The notes beneath the pieces are model-generated. The model was not told the DNA's origin. It ran no database searches and saw nothing but the letters and a program-made list of their open reading frames with translations. DNA of 64,000 nt, taken from the NCBI GenBank assembly GCA_022036555.1, contig CM039130.1:15143840-15207839 (forward strand). The letters are read 5' to 3'. Position numbers and translations under genes: made by a program. Below are positions 1-10,880 of this stretch, in pieces. Numbering within the stretch: the stretch's first letter is position 1; the number at the start of each line of letters is the position of its first letter. This DNA is from Microstegium vimineum (Eukaryota; Streptophyta; Magnoliopsida; Poales; Poaceae).

Positions 1-45
1 CCGATAGTGAAGGTAGATATATGGCTGTTGGTTCATGTTACAAAC

Positions 46-321
46 CGACAGTGATGCTTGAGTCATCACTGTCGGTTCTTCTTCTGCCCAACTGACAGTG
101 AAGGTTCAAGCATCACTGTCGGTTCGTGTTACAAACCGGCAGTGATGCTTGAGCCATCACTGCCGGTTCTTCTTCTACCCAACCAATAGTGAAGGTATAT
201 ATATCACTACCGGTTCATGTTACAAACCGGCAGTGATGCTTGAGCCATCACTGCCGGTTCTTCTGCCCAACCGACAGTGAAGGTAGATATATCATTGTCG
301 GTTTTATTTGAACCGGCAGTG
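46..321. repeat. CACTA subterminal palindromic repeat array
   Basis: Units of about 35 bp form near-perfect hairpins whose arms are ACCGRCAGTGAT and ATCACTGYCGGT. They start near 46, 135 and 224, a spacing of 89 bp. A second, more degenerate hairpin type lies between them, near 91, 181 and 269. Short TTCTTCTGCCCAA spacers separate the units. In CACTA elements such subterminal repeats are the binding sites of the element-encoded TNPA-like protein, so this should be the transposase-binding end of the element. Confidence 0.75.
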
Positions 322-555
322 ATACTATTTTTACAATTTGCATTTTATTAATTTTTTTATTTTCATTTGGGGTTTAGGGTTTAGGGTAGAGGTGGTGGGT
401 TTAGGTTTTAGACGTGGTCGGGGAGGTGTTTGCTATCGAACCATTTGATATTGATGTGAAGGTGGTTGTGGACCAACGACAATACAAACCCATCAAAATT
501 TATATTAATTACAAAAGATCCAAACAAAACTTAAAGTACCGAATTAATTGTCGCA

Positions 556-1453
556 TTACAATAGCCTATCGAGGTGGTCTTTTCCGTAGTTCGCCTTGAA
601 CTTCTCAGTCCTCACAATGGAGAATGATCCTTCCCTGTACACAACCTCGTCGAGAATAAGCTTTGCTATCTCCTCTTGAGCACCTCTTATCTCAAAATCT
701 AGCAACCTATTGTGCTTTTGTTCTCTGCAATGTAAATTGATACAAGATGATATTGAGATGCACATACGTAAGGTAAAACAATAGAAAATGAGATGCCTAC
801 ATACCATGCCATCTCCTATTCCTAGTTTTGCTCCGAAGTAGCAAAGCATTCCCCACATCACATAGAACCCGCATTCGTTGTTCCCCATTGGTTGATCTAG
901 GGTCTTGACCCCCTTCATATAATTCACTGTGAATGGGGCTCTCCATTTCTTTTGCATCCTGGGCTCCACATATCTCCAATCAGGTAACGCCTTCATTCTA
1001 TGTGACAATGTAAATGAAGTGTCAAGGATGAGGACATCACAATATCCTATGTGATTGGAAAGTGTTGTGATATTGGGTTCACTTACTTATTTAGCACTTC
1101 GACTAGGGGGTTGTTAAGAGAAAGTGACTTTTTCCTTGAGTCCCACACCTCGATAGTTGAATCTTTAAGAGTTATATCTATGAAAACGTAATGGTTGCTT
1201 CAAACACAAAGTCCATGTTATATTATGACATATCAAGAAAAAACACTTAAATAAGGGTCAAGAACACATACTCGAAGTTGTAGGTTAGCAGTACATTTGT
1301 TTTGCTGTATTTGAACATTCTTTCAAACTGAAGCTTCAAACTTTTTGATACATAGGCATATGTGAGACCGGCTTTGCATGTTGTCTCATTTACAAAGACG
1401 GGGTCCAAGAAGTAATAATTGCTCTTTCGATTGATTAAGCACCATTTTGCCAC
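556..1453 (-). pseudogene. CACTA gene, Ulp1-like C48 cysteine protease domain (C-terminal exons)
   Basis: These exons encode an Ulp1/SENP-type cysteine protease fold like that carried by many plant CACTA and MULE elements; its role in transposition is unknown. Visible motifs in order are LLTYNFE (end of the exon within 1247-1453), then HYVFIDI with the candidate catalytic His and VWDS with the Asp (about 1085-1195), then MGNNECGFYV with the candidate Cys (about 865-900). A GT-AG intron of 80 bp occupies 725-804. The last exon ends at the stop at 556-558. The triad looks complete, although the reading frame needs several introns. I cannot tell whether the gene is expressed, so pseudogene is the cautious type. 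Confidence 0.65.
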
Positions 1454-1529
1454 ACTCCTACAAAATAAACATAGGATATATTCAAATGCAGATCACATAG
1501 TTAATTATAACGTTGTTATGGTACGGTAC

Positions 1530-2459
1530 TTACAGAGTCCATAACATCATAATCTGCGTATCGAGCGAGCGCCGTTGAAAGAGTTGAAAGAGGTCTTCAT
1601 AATAAATAGTATGCAGAATTTTTTCAGGATTATTAAAAACCCCTGCGGGAGGGATGCATACTTCAAAGGTTGCTATGTCTTTGTCATTGTTACTATCTAT
1701 GATGTAATAATCATGCAACTGTTGCATGTGTGTTGGCAAATCTCTATAGTCTTGTTCGGTGGCGACCATAGGCTTGCCTAGTTGAAACTTGTATACGACC
1801 GTTGCTTTTGAAAATTCGTTGTCTCCAAAATAGATATCTGTGGCACTCTCCATGCTTATGCCCAAGTTCATGCAAATGTTATGTATAGCTAGCAAATATT
1901 TAGTGTGTAATTCTCTAGCTCTTTCTTGATTACCCACATTTTTGCTTTGCCTTTCAAATTGGGTCTATGTAGCACTCAGGTATATAGGCCAATCGTTCAA
2001 ACAAGGCAATTTTGGCGGCAACATAAGAGGTCGAACCTGATCTAGTGCTAGGTGAGATCCCACTCCTTTGGACTTTGAAGCTGGTGGTGGAGGAGGAGGA
2101 GGAGGAGTCTTCTCCTTTGGAGGTGGAGAAGGAGTCTTCTCCTTTGACGGTGGAGGAGGTGTCGGTGAATCTTGATGAGGAGAGAAACCTCTGGGCGGAG
2201 GCGACCAGGATGATTCACTGTCATCCTCATCATCCGAAGATGGCTGCTCATCTAGCTTGATGTAGTGTTTGCGCCAGGCGACATTAGTGCCCAAGTTTTG
2301 AACTAGACGTGGCCTATCTTCCTCCACTGGGAAATTAATGTGTATCTTATTGTACTTCTTGTCCAAGATCTTGTCAATGTTGACCCTGGCATACCCGAGT
2401 GGCACTGGCTTTCCATGAATGATGTTGTCTCCTCTTGGAAATGCTTGTCCGACCGCCAC
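1530..2459 (-). pseudogene. CACTA gene, middle region (proline-rich linker and conserved pre-protease segment)
   Basis: Two open segments on the minus strand belong to the same gene as the flanking transposase-like and protease exons. 1965-2459 contains a conserved block around NLGTNVAWRKHY, then a strongly proline-rich stretch of PPPP and KEKTPSPPP repeats, probably a disordered linker. 1530-1937 contains a block around LHDYYI and EDLFQLFQRRSLD, which in plant CACTA proteins precedes the Ulp1 domain. Splice sites between them were not resolved. The GGAGGA-rich plus-strand reading of the proline stretch is a shadow. Confidence 0.55.
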
Positions 2460-2812
2460 CTTGTCTTTTGTTCACTACTGACGGATCTACAACCTGACAT
2501 TCACAGGTTCTTTGATGTCGTCCATAGGATGAGGAGCATTTACCTCTTCGTCGTCAGGCATAGGGTTGAGCCACAACTACTGCGGCCCTTGGCGGCCACT
2601 AGGCTATTCAAAGCCGGGACTGTCTGCAGCTGACTCGAATGGCTTCCAAAGGATTGCATAGCTGTCATAACTCATGCTTCGACTTGAGCATCTATCTATG
2701 CTTCCATGCTTTCTTCGATCTCTCGGCGCATCCTTTGGAACTCTTCTTCTCTTTGCGTTCCAGCCCTCTCCCGGCTCCTATAGGAAGCTGAATCACCTTC
2801 AAATGCTTTCTC

Positions 2813-3688
2813 TCAAGGAATTATCCCGTCTCCTCTAGTGCGACCGGGGTGCTCCTTTGTTCCAAGTGCTTGTGTGAGCACGTCATTTTCTCTATCATAC
2901 TTGCGGTTACCTCTATGCACTTCCTCAGTGATCGTGGAAATCTTCTGGAGGAGATCAGTGACGGGTTCAGCGCTGGCGAAAAGGCTCCCATCAGCATTGT
3001 ATTGTGCCCCCCTTGGGAGTAGGTAGTTCACTGATCTGGGCTGCCAATCACTTGTCTGAGGCATAACGCCTCTCCTCTCTAGTTGGTGGACTCTGTTATC
3101 CCATTCCAGAATTTTCCTTACATACCCACGCGATCCTAGGCGGTGAGGATTATTTGCCTTAAGCGAGTTTTCTTTATTTCTTTCGCTTGATGCCTTGGCC
3201 TCTTCGGATAGCTTGTAAGCCTTGAACTCCTCCCAGAAGTCCCTCTGCTTGCTGAGTTCACCTCTAGCAAAATTCGGTTCTTTGTCCTCCTTGATTAGCT
3301 TGTGTAACTTTCCCTTGAAAGTATTGAAGGTGCGACCCATGATTTCCTTGGCCTTCTTCTTGACTGTCGCCTCATCACAACCATTAGGGAAAGTGAAATA
3401 CCCTCTGCGCTTGTTCTAAACTAGTTCCTTCTCACTTTCTGGAACCCTCCACGGGTCTTTCTCAATGCCATTGCACTTCTTGTATTTGATCGGGGTGAAG
3501 TCTCTTACAAGTGCCCCGATGATACTCTTGTATGGGACCAATGCTTTAAGAGGCTCCACCGGCTCCCCTGCTTGGTCGAACTGAGAGATGTGCCAGCATC
3601 TACTTGTCTGAGGGAGCTTTGTTGCACCACGCTTAGTCCTGCTGGTACCCTCACCAGTACTTGGACCTTCCTGCGGAACCTGCTTCAA
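2813..3688 (-). pseudogene. CACTA gene, plant transposase (Ptta/En/Spm, Transposase_24-like) N-terminal region
   Basis: The segment at 2813-3340 (175 aa) resembles the family called plant transposase Ptta/En/Spm, the TNPA-like accessory protein of CACTA elements that binds subterminal repeats. It shows an FWEEFKAYK block, basic KENSLKANNPHRLGSRGY and a RKYDRENDVLTQALG tail. The upstream segment 3416-3688 is probably the N-terminal exon and contains WRVPESEKELV near its end. Intron borders between them and downstream were not fixed. The gene reads toward the protease exons at lower coordinates. Family assignment comes from recalled motif patterns and needs a profile search. Confidence 0.55.
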
Positions 3689-4029
3689 AATTTATAAATA
3701 AGTCCCCATCAAACTTTTCTGGCTAGCTCTACCGTGTTTTTAGGTATGACCTAAGTTATTACCTTGTCTCCTTGGTCTAGGTCCAGAATATGGCTAGGGC
3801 TCCATCTTGGATCCCCTTGCTGGTTGTCATCGTCTCCTTGGTCACTGCCACCGCCACCACTAGTTGGATCCCGTGGCGCTTCTGTCACAATGCGACAAGT
3901 GGTGAATTGGCGCTTAATTGTCATGTTTCTGGACATGCATTTTGATTATTGGTATTATCTCATAGGTAAATAGATAGACTCGAGCATTTCATTTAGCTAT
4001 ACATAAGTCATGCTATACAAGTATATATA

Positions 4030-4510
4030 GAAGGATGAAGATACATATCTCTATCTCTCTAATCTCTATCTATCTCTATCTCTCTCAAAATTTGCTCAAA
4101 GTATATATACAAGCATAACTGACCAAGGAGTAATGTGAAGCATGTTATCTCTCTCTAGATGAAGGCATAAGTGATATGGGGGTTTACATGCTATCTCTCT
4201 CTCTCTACACATACAAGCATAAGTGAATCATAAGAAAATCAATATATACAAGCTATCTTTCTATCTCTATCTCTCTATCTATTTCTATCTATCTCTCTAA
4301 CTCTTTATCTATCTATCTCTCTATCTCTCTATCTCTCTATCTATGTATCAAAGTAATGCTATAAGTGATATGTTGCTCTACTACTCTGTACTACTACTCT
4401 ACTACTACTACTATGTACTACTACCCTCTACTACTCTACTACTACTCTACTACTCTCTACTACTACTCTGATGCTCTACTACTCTCTACTACTGCTCTCT
4501 ACTTCTGCTT
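4030..4510. repeat. CTAT/CTCT and TAC microsatellites
   Basis: 4030-4350 is a broken (CTAT)n/(CTCT)n tract. 4370-4505 is an imperfect ctactactct array, essentially (TAC)n. They lie upstream of the CACTA gene in presumably noncoding sequence. The short reading frame across the TAC array is repetitive and not a gene. Confidence 0.8.
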
Positions 4511-4657
4511 GAACATGATGGTGGCTATTTTGAGTTGTGTAAGGCACTTTGATTATTTAGAAATCTGACAAGATGATGCCTATTTTGATTATTACACACT
4601 GAGCAAAGTGTCTTAGGTCACTGATGCTATTTTTTCTTGGAAATGATGATGGCTATT

Positions 4658-5320
4658 TGTCAATGGGATATCCTATAGGGTACCCATTAACCAGCCTACT
4701 GGAGTTTTGGGCCTCAATTACTCGACCCAAGAAGGGAGGTGAACATACAGACCCAAATTCTACTCGGGTACAACGACAAGACCGAAGCATAGCTTAAAAC
4801 TCTGAGTTTGTAACCAACTAGGATTAGAAAGCAACCCTCCACCAGATCCTGGACTATAAAGGGCTTGTGAGGGTATCACCCAAAAAGGACGGAACATACC
4901 ACGTAACACCTGATACGTAGAGCGACACGCAACACTTTGTATTACGAGATCAAAGCAATAATAGACAACCCAACTGGACGTAGAGCAATTACTCGACTGT
5001 GTTGAGGGCCCAAACCAGTATAAACCGTATGTCCCTATGTGTCCAAACACCAAGGTTTCACTATTCGCCGAGGCATGAGCAATTGTCTCGGGGAACCCCA
5101 TGGCAGGCTATCGGTGGTAAAACATCGACCGCTGGCACGCCAGGTAGGGGCTTTCGATGAATTTTTTCTCGAAAGCTTGGTGGACCACGACCTCAAGATG
5201 ACGAAGCCGACAAAATCAACATTTTTCTTCGGATCATGGATTTGCGAGATCAACGACGACGGGAAGCTTCGATGTTGACTCCGAGAAGAAGAAGAATTCA
5301 ACGAAAAGATGGAACGAAAT
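4658..5320 (+). mobile_element. Truncated Ty3/gypsy LTR plus PBS and leader (element T)
   Basis: A sequence starting TGTCAATGGGATATCC at 4658 and ending near AAAACA at 5124 behaves like a short (about 467 bp) LTR. It is followed by a PBS-like TGGCACGCCAGGTAGGGG, the usual grass gypsy arrangement, and then a leader of about 170 bp. The element stops abruptly at 5320, where the LTR of U begins. No second LTR is in view, so the LTR limits are inferred from TG...CA and the PBS only. Confidence 0.45.
5133..5150 (+). other. Primer binding site of element T
   Basis: TGGCACGCCAGGTAGGGG lies 8 bp past the inferred LTR end, in the position and with the sequence style of grass Ty3/gypsy primer binding sites. 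Confidence 0.5.
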
Positions 5321-6445
5321 TGTTGGTATTTCTTATGACTATTGGATAAATCTACAAGCGCACAGATTATACCGTTGTAGCACTTCACCAAGGAGTATTC
5401 CAAGGTATCGTAATTTATATTTTCCCAAGGGAAAGCTGGGCTAGAAATTATAATTAGAGAGAGATCCTAGAGAGCACCTCAACTTAGTACCAACTAGTTA
5501 TAGGGGAGTAAACGATATATGTGATAGGAAGGGTTGATGAATGAATAAGCCAAGGTAAATGATACTTAGAACGGACTAGATAGGATAGCTAGGTGGGAGG
5601 ACAACGACAGAGTAAAGGGACTCCTATGCAAATCACTCTACTTCAATATACTTAGTTTGTCTCCTCAATACAAGTATTCTAGGCGAGGGGATAGATCAGT
5701 AGGAGGAAAAAACTCCTACCGGACCGCGCCCTCTGTTTACGGGGGCCTTATCTTTTAAGAACTTTCCTAAGAACACGTGGTGGAGTACAACCACTAGACA
5801 AGGCTGTCACTCTCTTGCTAGCTACCACAAACAATCCGTGCAACAAGAAGTAGTCAAGGATAAGATGATATATAAGCACCACGCTTACACACAACTTACT
5901 ACTTTGACCACGATCTATAATCAAAGCACCCTATGATAGACAATGATCGCATACGGGAAAGGCGACAAGGATCACAGACTATGAATGTAAAGGCTATTAA
6001 AGGACTATAGGATATAACAAGACTATATCTAGTATAGTAATGCTCAAAGTAAGAACTAAGTAAAGTAGAGAGAAAATATAATATATTTAATAAGATAAAG
6101 TCTTATAAAGAAGGAAAGATACAAGAGCTATACCAGACTTCTCCGAAGACGACTCCGGAAATCCCGAGCTTGTAGGCTTCTTCACCATGCGTAGAGAGGG
6201 GAGTATGGCCCTCTATTTATAGTGGGAGGTGGAGTAGGGGCTACTCCATCGCCACGTCATCGATCCAGGGCCTTCAATCCTCCACCCTTGGATCCAACCG
6301 CCTTAGAACCGACCAAGGATGGAGGGTGTTGATTTCCAGCATGTGGGAATAGGTATGGTGGTTGGCAGGACCCAAACCGACCAAGGGGGTGGTCGGCCGA
6401 CCACCCCTATGACAGGTGGGCCCTCCTTTGGCCTTCCAGAGGTAA
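5321..6445 (-). repeat. 3' LTR of element U (truncated on its U3 side)
   Basis: The LTR begins at TGTTGG (5321, the U5 end in element orientation) and matches the LTR at 63603. A strong minus-strand TATA box lies at 6213-6222 and the U3 upstream of it reaches only to about 6445, where Sirevirus sequence starts. The U3 contains one palindrome GGTCGGCCGACC at 6391-6402. The missing U3 start was lost at the junction with C. Confidence 0.65.
6213..6222 (-). promoter_or_regulatory. TATA box of element U LTR
   Basis: CTATAAATAG on the minus strand is a near-consensus plant TATA box, 169 bp downstream (in element orientation) of the palindrome GGTCGGCCGACC. Confidence 0.6.
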
Positions 6446-6450
6446 CCGAC

Positions 6451-6461
6451 TCTGATACCAA
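6451..6461 (-). other. Extra PBS sequence outside the C 3' LTR
   Basis: On the minus strand ATTGGTATCAGA follows directly on the LTR end (TGAAGG at 6463). A shared stretch TAACCGRCTCTGATACCAAT also precedes the LTR at 42766. A normal 3' LTR is followed by flanking DNA, so this copy has an internal-region start on the wrong side. Confidence 0.7.
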
Positions 6462-6462
6462 T

Positions 6463-8445
6463 TGAAGGACCGAGAACGGCGACCAGAGGGGGATGAATGG
6501 GAGCCTCAAATTTCTATCGAAATGTTCGGGCCAGTCTACCCAAAATCCAAATCCAGTTGCTGGGTGCTCACCGACAGTGGAGGAAATCTCACCAAAAACT
6601 CCGAAAACCAAGTTCCCAACCCCTATGAAAACGAGGCAAGAACCCAAGGCCAAAGCACAGAAAACAACAACTGCAGGACCTCCGGACTAGTTTCACAAGA
6701 GCCTCCAGACTATATGAAGGAGTCCGGAGCTCTGGTCTGACGGTACCTCCGGACTAATGGGACTAGTCCGGTGGTATGGTCCGGTGCAGTTGCAGCAGTG
6801 GTCCGGAGCACGTGTCCGACGCTCCAACCCGAAAATCCAGAGAGCACCCTTGCTTCGGACTAGTACCGTCGGACTAGTCCGGAGGGTGGTCTAACGCTTA
6901 CTAGCGAGTTTCTCTCTCCAATACAGTAAGCACCCGACCTCCGGACGACTCGTCCGATGCTCACCGTCGGACCAACAAGAATGGTCTGATGCTCTGAGCT
7001 GTCAGATGGCCTCACTGGCCTTGACCACCGGACCAGTGGCATATAGTCTGGAGCCTAGGCAAAGTGGTCCGACGCCTTGTCCGACGCACACACGAACATT
7101 GTTGTTCTTCGCAAAAACGGATTTCTCTCTGCCAAATCTTTCCAAAACTCAACCAAATTATCACAAACTAGAACCAAACTTTGTAGGCATGATCCTAGTG
7201 CAGTTGGGGAGCTATCCCGAAGAAATCATCGCTCAATTTGGAGAGGATACCCGGGAACAAGAGATTTGGGGGAGAAAACGCAAAACGAAGAACGTCACAC
7301 TAAAATCTCCCGATCTGTGTGCTCATGAGGTTTTAGGGAAATTCCTCTAGTGCAAAGATGCTCCTCACGAGTATGAACAACTTGGTTCAAACAGATTTTG
7401 CAAAGCAGCTCCCTACGAAAAAATCTCTACTCGGGATCAAAGAGAGGCAAAAGCAAAACGCGAAGAACACAAGCAAATCGGGGACACAATCACAAAATCA
7501 ACGGCGCCAAGGCCTACGGAGGGACCTCCAATTCCTCAAAAGATTTTGGTTCTTACAAAGGTTGGATCAACCTAGGGACCTCAATCACACGAGAGAGAGG
7601 GAGGAGATTAGGGGCATATGATTAGGGTTGCAAGAGGTGGGATGAGGGATACCCCTTCATCCCCTACTTAATGGAGGCTTTGGCTATTTCCCAAATACCC
7701 CCTCGATACATGACCGAATTACATAGCCCTAAGACATTGTAATCCAAGTAGGTAACTCTCCGTCTCCAGTTTGAATGGACGGCCCCGCTTCCTACCAGGA
7801 GTTGCTGTCGCTCCAACGCAACCTCCAGGATTCCGCCACGTGCCATCCCTGCTTCCTCAGAAGCTCCGCCTGGGTTTTGAGGCGCAAACCCGCGAAACCC
7901 GCCACCCGAGTTTTGAGGCCCAAACTCGGAAACCCCACTGGTAGCTTTCGGCTCAACTACCAAACCCCGAGTTTTGAGGCCCAAACTCAGAAACCATCCT
8001 CGGATGGTTTTGAGGCCCAAACCACCAAACCGCTCGACTCGAGCCACCTCGTCAACGCCCGGCCGGACTCGGAGTCCCCTGAGCCTCCGCTCGACCTGCG
8101 CGTCTGCCGTCTTGACTTGGTCAACTTGGTCTACCGCCATGTCTTGTCGCACTCACCGGTGCCAAGTACCAACCATCATAGCTGGTCCGCCGGCACCCAT
8201 GGTCCCTCAGTCCGAGCCCCGCTTCCGCCCTTCACCACTCTCAGTCCATCGGCACGGTAAGCCTCTACTCGACCTTCTCCACGCCATTGACCACTGTCAC
8301 TAGGCCGCACCTGCACACCCCAAGCCGATAGATAGGCACACACTTGCTTTCGCAAGGATCAGAAGTGAGCCACTCAAACTGAAACACTCACTTGTTGAAA
8401 AATCACTCATCATCAAAACTGAACTACATGGGCACATATCAACCA
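6463..8445 (-). repeat. 3' LTR of element C (1983 bp)
   Basis: The limits TGAAGG...ATCAACCA are set by comparison with the copy at 42766-47659. The U3 half holds many CCGGAC, GTCCGG and TCCGACG words, some paired as palindromes such as TCCGGACTAG and GGACTAGTCC around 6680-7080. Sireviruses are known for LTR palindromes of this kind. The adjacent PPT lies at 8458-8467. It is about 120 bp longer than the other copy because of a tandem repeat near 7880-8030. Confidence 0.8.
7876..8035. repeat. GAGTTTTGAGGCCCAAAC minisatellite in C LTR
   Basis: The core GTTTTGAGGCSCAAAC occurs four times in the 3' LTR. The corresponding site in the 5' LTR (about 47215-47240) has it once, which explains most of the length difference between the LTRs. 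Confidence 0.7.
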
Positions 8446-8457
8446 TGTGTTTGTAAT

Positions 8458-8467
8458 CTCCCCCTTG
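8458..8467 (-). other. Polypurine tract of element C
   Basis: CAAGGGGGAG on the minus strand lies 12 bp before the LTR start TGGTTGATAT, the normal PPT position for copia plus-strand priming. Confidence 0.7.
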
Positions 8468-8966
8468 ATGAGTGCAATGTCAACACAAGTGCATTTCAGA
8501 TTTGAGCCACAACGGTAAAGCTCTCCAAATGACCGAAAAGCTAAGAAAGCCAAAATGCAAGGTCACTTGAGAGAAGCAAAGAGATTCCAAAACTTGGTTC
8601 CCAAAGACATGGGCAACGACTCGACGCAACCAAGCAAAACAAAGCTAGCCGTCAAGAAGAGGCAGCAAAACGGGATCAACACCGCTAGCAAAACAAGATA
8701 CCAAAAGAGTTACCTCAACCCAACAAAGGCTCATAAAACCAATTGAGTGCCTTAAGACACAAAAGGATACCAAATGAAGCACAAAAGGGGTCGAGGAACA
8801 AATCAAAACCTGTCGGAGCAAAAACAAGCTAGACCCTACAGAAGAGGCTAAGGCTCAACACATCTAGCAAAAGCTCCACCTCGGCAAAAGCAATCTCAAG
8901 ATACCAAATGAGAGCGATACAAGGAAGAGACAAAGATACCAATTGAACGCCTTACGACAACACAGT

Positions 8967-9106
8967 CTCCCCTTGATCAAAGAAGCTTTCAAACAAAAGC
9001 AGCTCCCCCTTTGCTCTCTTCCCACATGAATGCACATTTTCTCCCCCTTGCTCATATGTCTCTCCCCCTTGGTAAAAGAAGAAATGCACAAAGTTTCTCC
9101 CCCTTG
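8967..9106 (-). repeat. Cluster of extra polypurine tracts
   Basis: Minus-strand CAAGGGGGAG or close variants occur at 8967-8975, 9002-9013, 9041-9050, 9062-9071 and 9097-9106. Multiple conserved PPT copies upstream of the 3' LTR are a reported hallmark of Sireviruses. Confidence 0.75.
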
Positions 9107-10153
9107 TAGGCACATGCACTTCATCAACTACTCAAAACACAAGGGTCGACAAACAAAAGCCATGAGATGCAAAGAAGAGTGCAATAGCTTCATACATAGA
9201 GCAAAGACAATGAATAAATGCTCTAAGTGATGTGATCCTGTGATATATAGGAAAAGCTCTACATGCCCAACAAAGACTCAAGTTGAGCTGAAGATCACTT
9301 TAGAAGCTATTTTAGAGAAGATTACATGTGTGAGCAGAGAAAGGGTATCACCTCCTAGAGACCACTAAGCATGGCATACAAGATATGATCAACCTCAAAA
9401 GCAATCTCATGTATAGCAAGTAAAACTATCCCTAACAAAGTTCATACAACAAACCAATGATTGCTTGAACAAAAAAATTCAAGTTTCAGAGTTTTGCAAC
9501 CAAAATTCAGTTTTAGGTACATTACTTGTCCATGCGAGTGGTTGTAAGCTAAGTGATGCCACTTACCAACCGGGCGAACCCATGAGCTTAACACACCGAT
9601 TTCGGTCACACACGACACCGCTCAAGTTCAACCCTTATGGGAAGCAGTCTCGAACAAACGGTGAAGTGCTCACAAAGCAAACCCAACTCGATCTTTTCAA
9701 ATTCACTATTCAAAGAGCTATTTCATTTCAGATCATTTTAAACATGGTGCTCAATGCAAGTGAATGAAGCAATGAAGAGCTATAGTTACAATCTATATAC
9801 AAAACAACCAAGAAGGATCTTCAAAAGCCTACACATGCTAGTGTCATTTCAGAGGTGACATGGGGAATTAAATTTAGGTTTAAAGCTTTTCTAACTTTGC
9901 TCTAATGAAAATCTAGAGATCAAAGAGAGTCTAAGTTAGGCAACACCATAGACACATAAAGCACTTCAAACAGAGCATGAGTTCATTATCTTGGCTATAG
10001 GTATGAAGCTTAAAAAGAACTATGTTACAAATGCACTGAGATGCAAAATGCGCTAACACTAACTAAGGGCTAAACTGACACCAGTTAAAAGACTCAAGAA
10101 AAAGCAAAATAAAAAGCCAAAAAGAGATATGGTACACAACGAACTCCCCTCAA

Positions 10154-10697
10154 CTAAAAAGGGAAGCACACACCCAACTCGCCTCGAAGGCGAGAAAACG
10201 CAGCTTGATCCAAAGGTTTTGTGAGAATGTCTGCAAGCTGGTTGTGGGTCTCGACATGCCGGAGGTCAATGCCGCCCTTCTCATAAATATCTCGCAATAA
10301 GTGAAAGCGAACGTCAATGTGCTTGGTCTTAGAGTGAAGAACGGGATTTTTTGGCCACACTAATGGCACTCGTGCTATCGCAAAGCAGAGGCACTTTAGT
10401 AAGCTCAAGACCAAAATCCTTCAAAATCGCAATCATCCTAAGAAACTGCGAACAACAGCTAGCGGCAGTGACATATTCTGCTTCGCAAGTCGACTGTGCC
10501 ACATTAGACTTTTTTCGAGAAGACCAAGACACAAGAGAAGTCCCGAGAAACTGGCAAGTCCCAAAAGTGGACTTTCGATCAAGACGGCAACCGACAAAGT
10601 CGGCATCAGAATAACCGCAAAGAGCCAAAGAAGAGGAGGCGGAAAACCAAAGACCAAATTCAGGAGTGAAGCGCAAATACATCATGATGCATTTCAC
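10154..10697 (-). pseudogene. C pol: RNase H
   Basis: This is the copia RNase H, which degrades the RNA strand during reverse transcription. Visible motifs are YSDADFVGC with the first acidic residue, STCEAEYVTAA with the Glu, CDSTSAI with the Asp, and the C-terminal KHIDVRFHLLRD and VETHNQLADILTKPL that mark copia RNase H ends. The domain is split over two frames (10329-10697 and 10154-10414), so a frameshift lies near 10330-10414. It follows the RT at 10881-11387. Confidence 0.8.
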
Positions 10698-10880
10698 CGC
10701 CTGCTTGTGCGATGTACGTGGTGACGCCTAAAAGCGTGCACACAAGCATACGACAAACTGAATGTCCGGACAGGTCGCCGTCAAGTACAAGAGAGACCCG
10801 ATCATGCTTTGGTACTCCGTCTGATCAACTGCATCTCCTTCCTCATCCGCATCCAAGGCGGTCGTAGTCAACATGGGCGT

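Larger units (their letters stand above)
1..4657 (-). mobile_element. CACTA (En/Spm-type) DNA transposon, partial
   Basis: The left part holds palindromic CACTGYCGGTT subterminal repeats, followed by a minus-strand gene with a plant-transposase-like domain and an Ulp1-like protease, the combination found in grass CACTA elements. Bases 330-555 are AT-rich spacer where I see no gene. Bases 3690-4657 hold intron-like sequence and microsatellites. No TNP2 transposase is visible, so it is either outside the window or absent. Neither terminal CACTA end nor a 3 bp TSD was found. The left end is cut by the window and the right end is taken as the start of a gypsy LTR at 4658, which may only be an insertion point. 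Class assignment is fairly sure; limits are not. Confidence 0.7.
8446..10153 (-). other. C region between RNase H and 3' LTR, noncoding
   Basis: About 1.7 kb with no convincing ORF. It contains the PPT, five further PPT-like tracts at 8967-9106 and imperfect duplications such as ACCAATTGARYGCCTTA near 8739 and 8938. Some Sireviruses encode an envelope-like ORF in this position; none is seen here. Confidence 0.6.

Noticed and set aside
1..330. CRISPR-like regular repeats
   Set aside because: Palindromic CACTA subterminal repeats in a plant genome; no unique spacers.
368..392. Two TTTAGGG units resembling plant telomere repeat
   Set aside because: Only two tandem units in AT-rich sequence; not evidence of an interstitial telomere.
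4365..4568. Tyr/Leu-rich ORF
   Set aside because: Translation of the TAC microsatellite.
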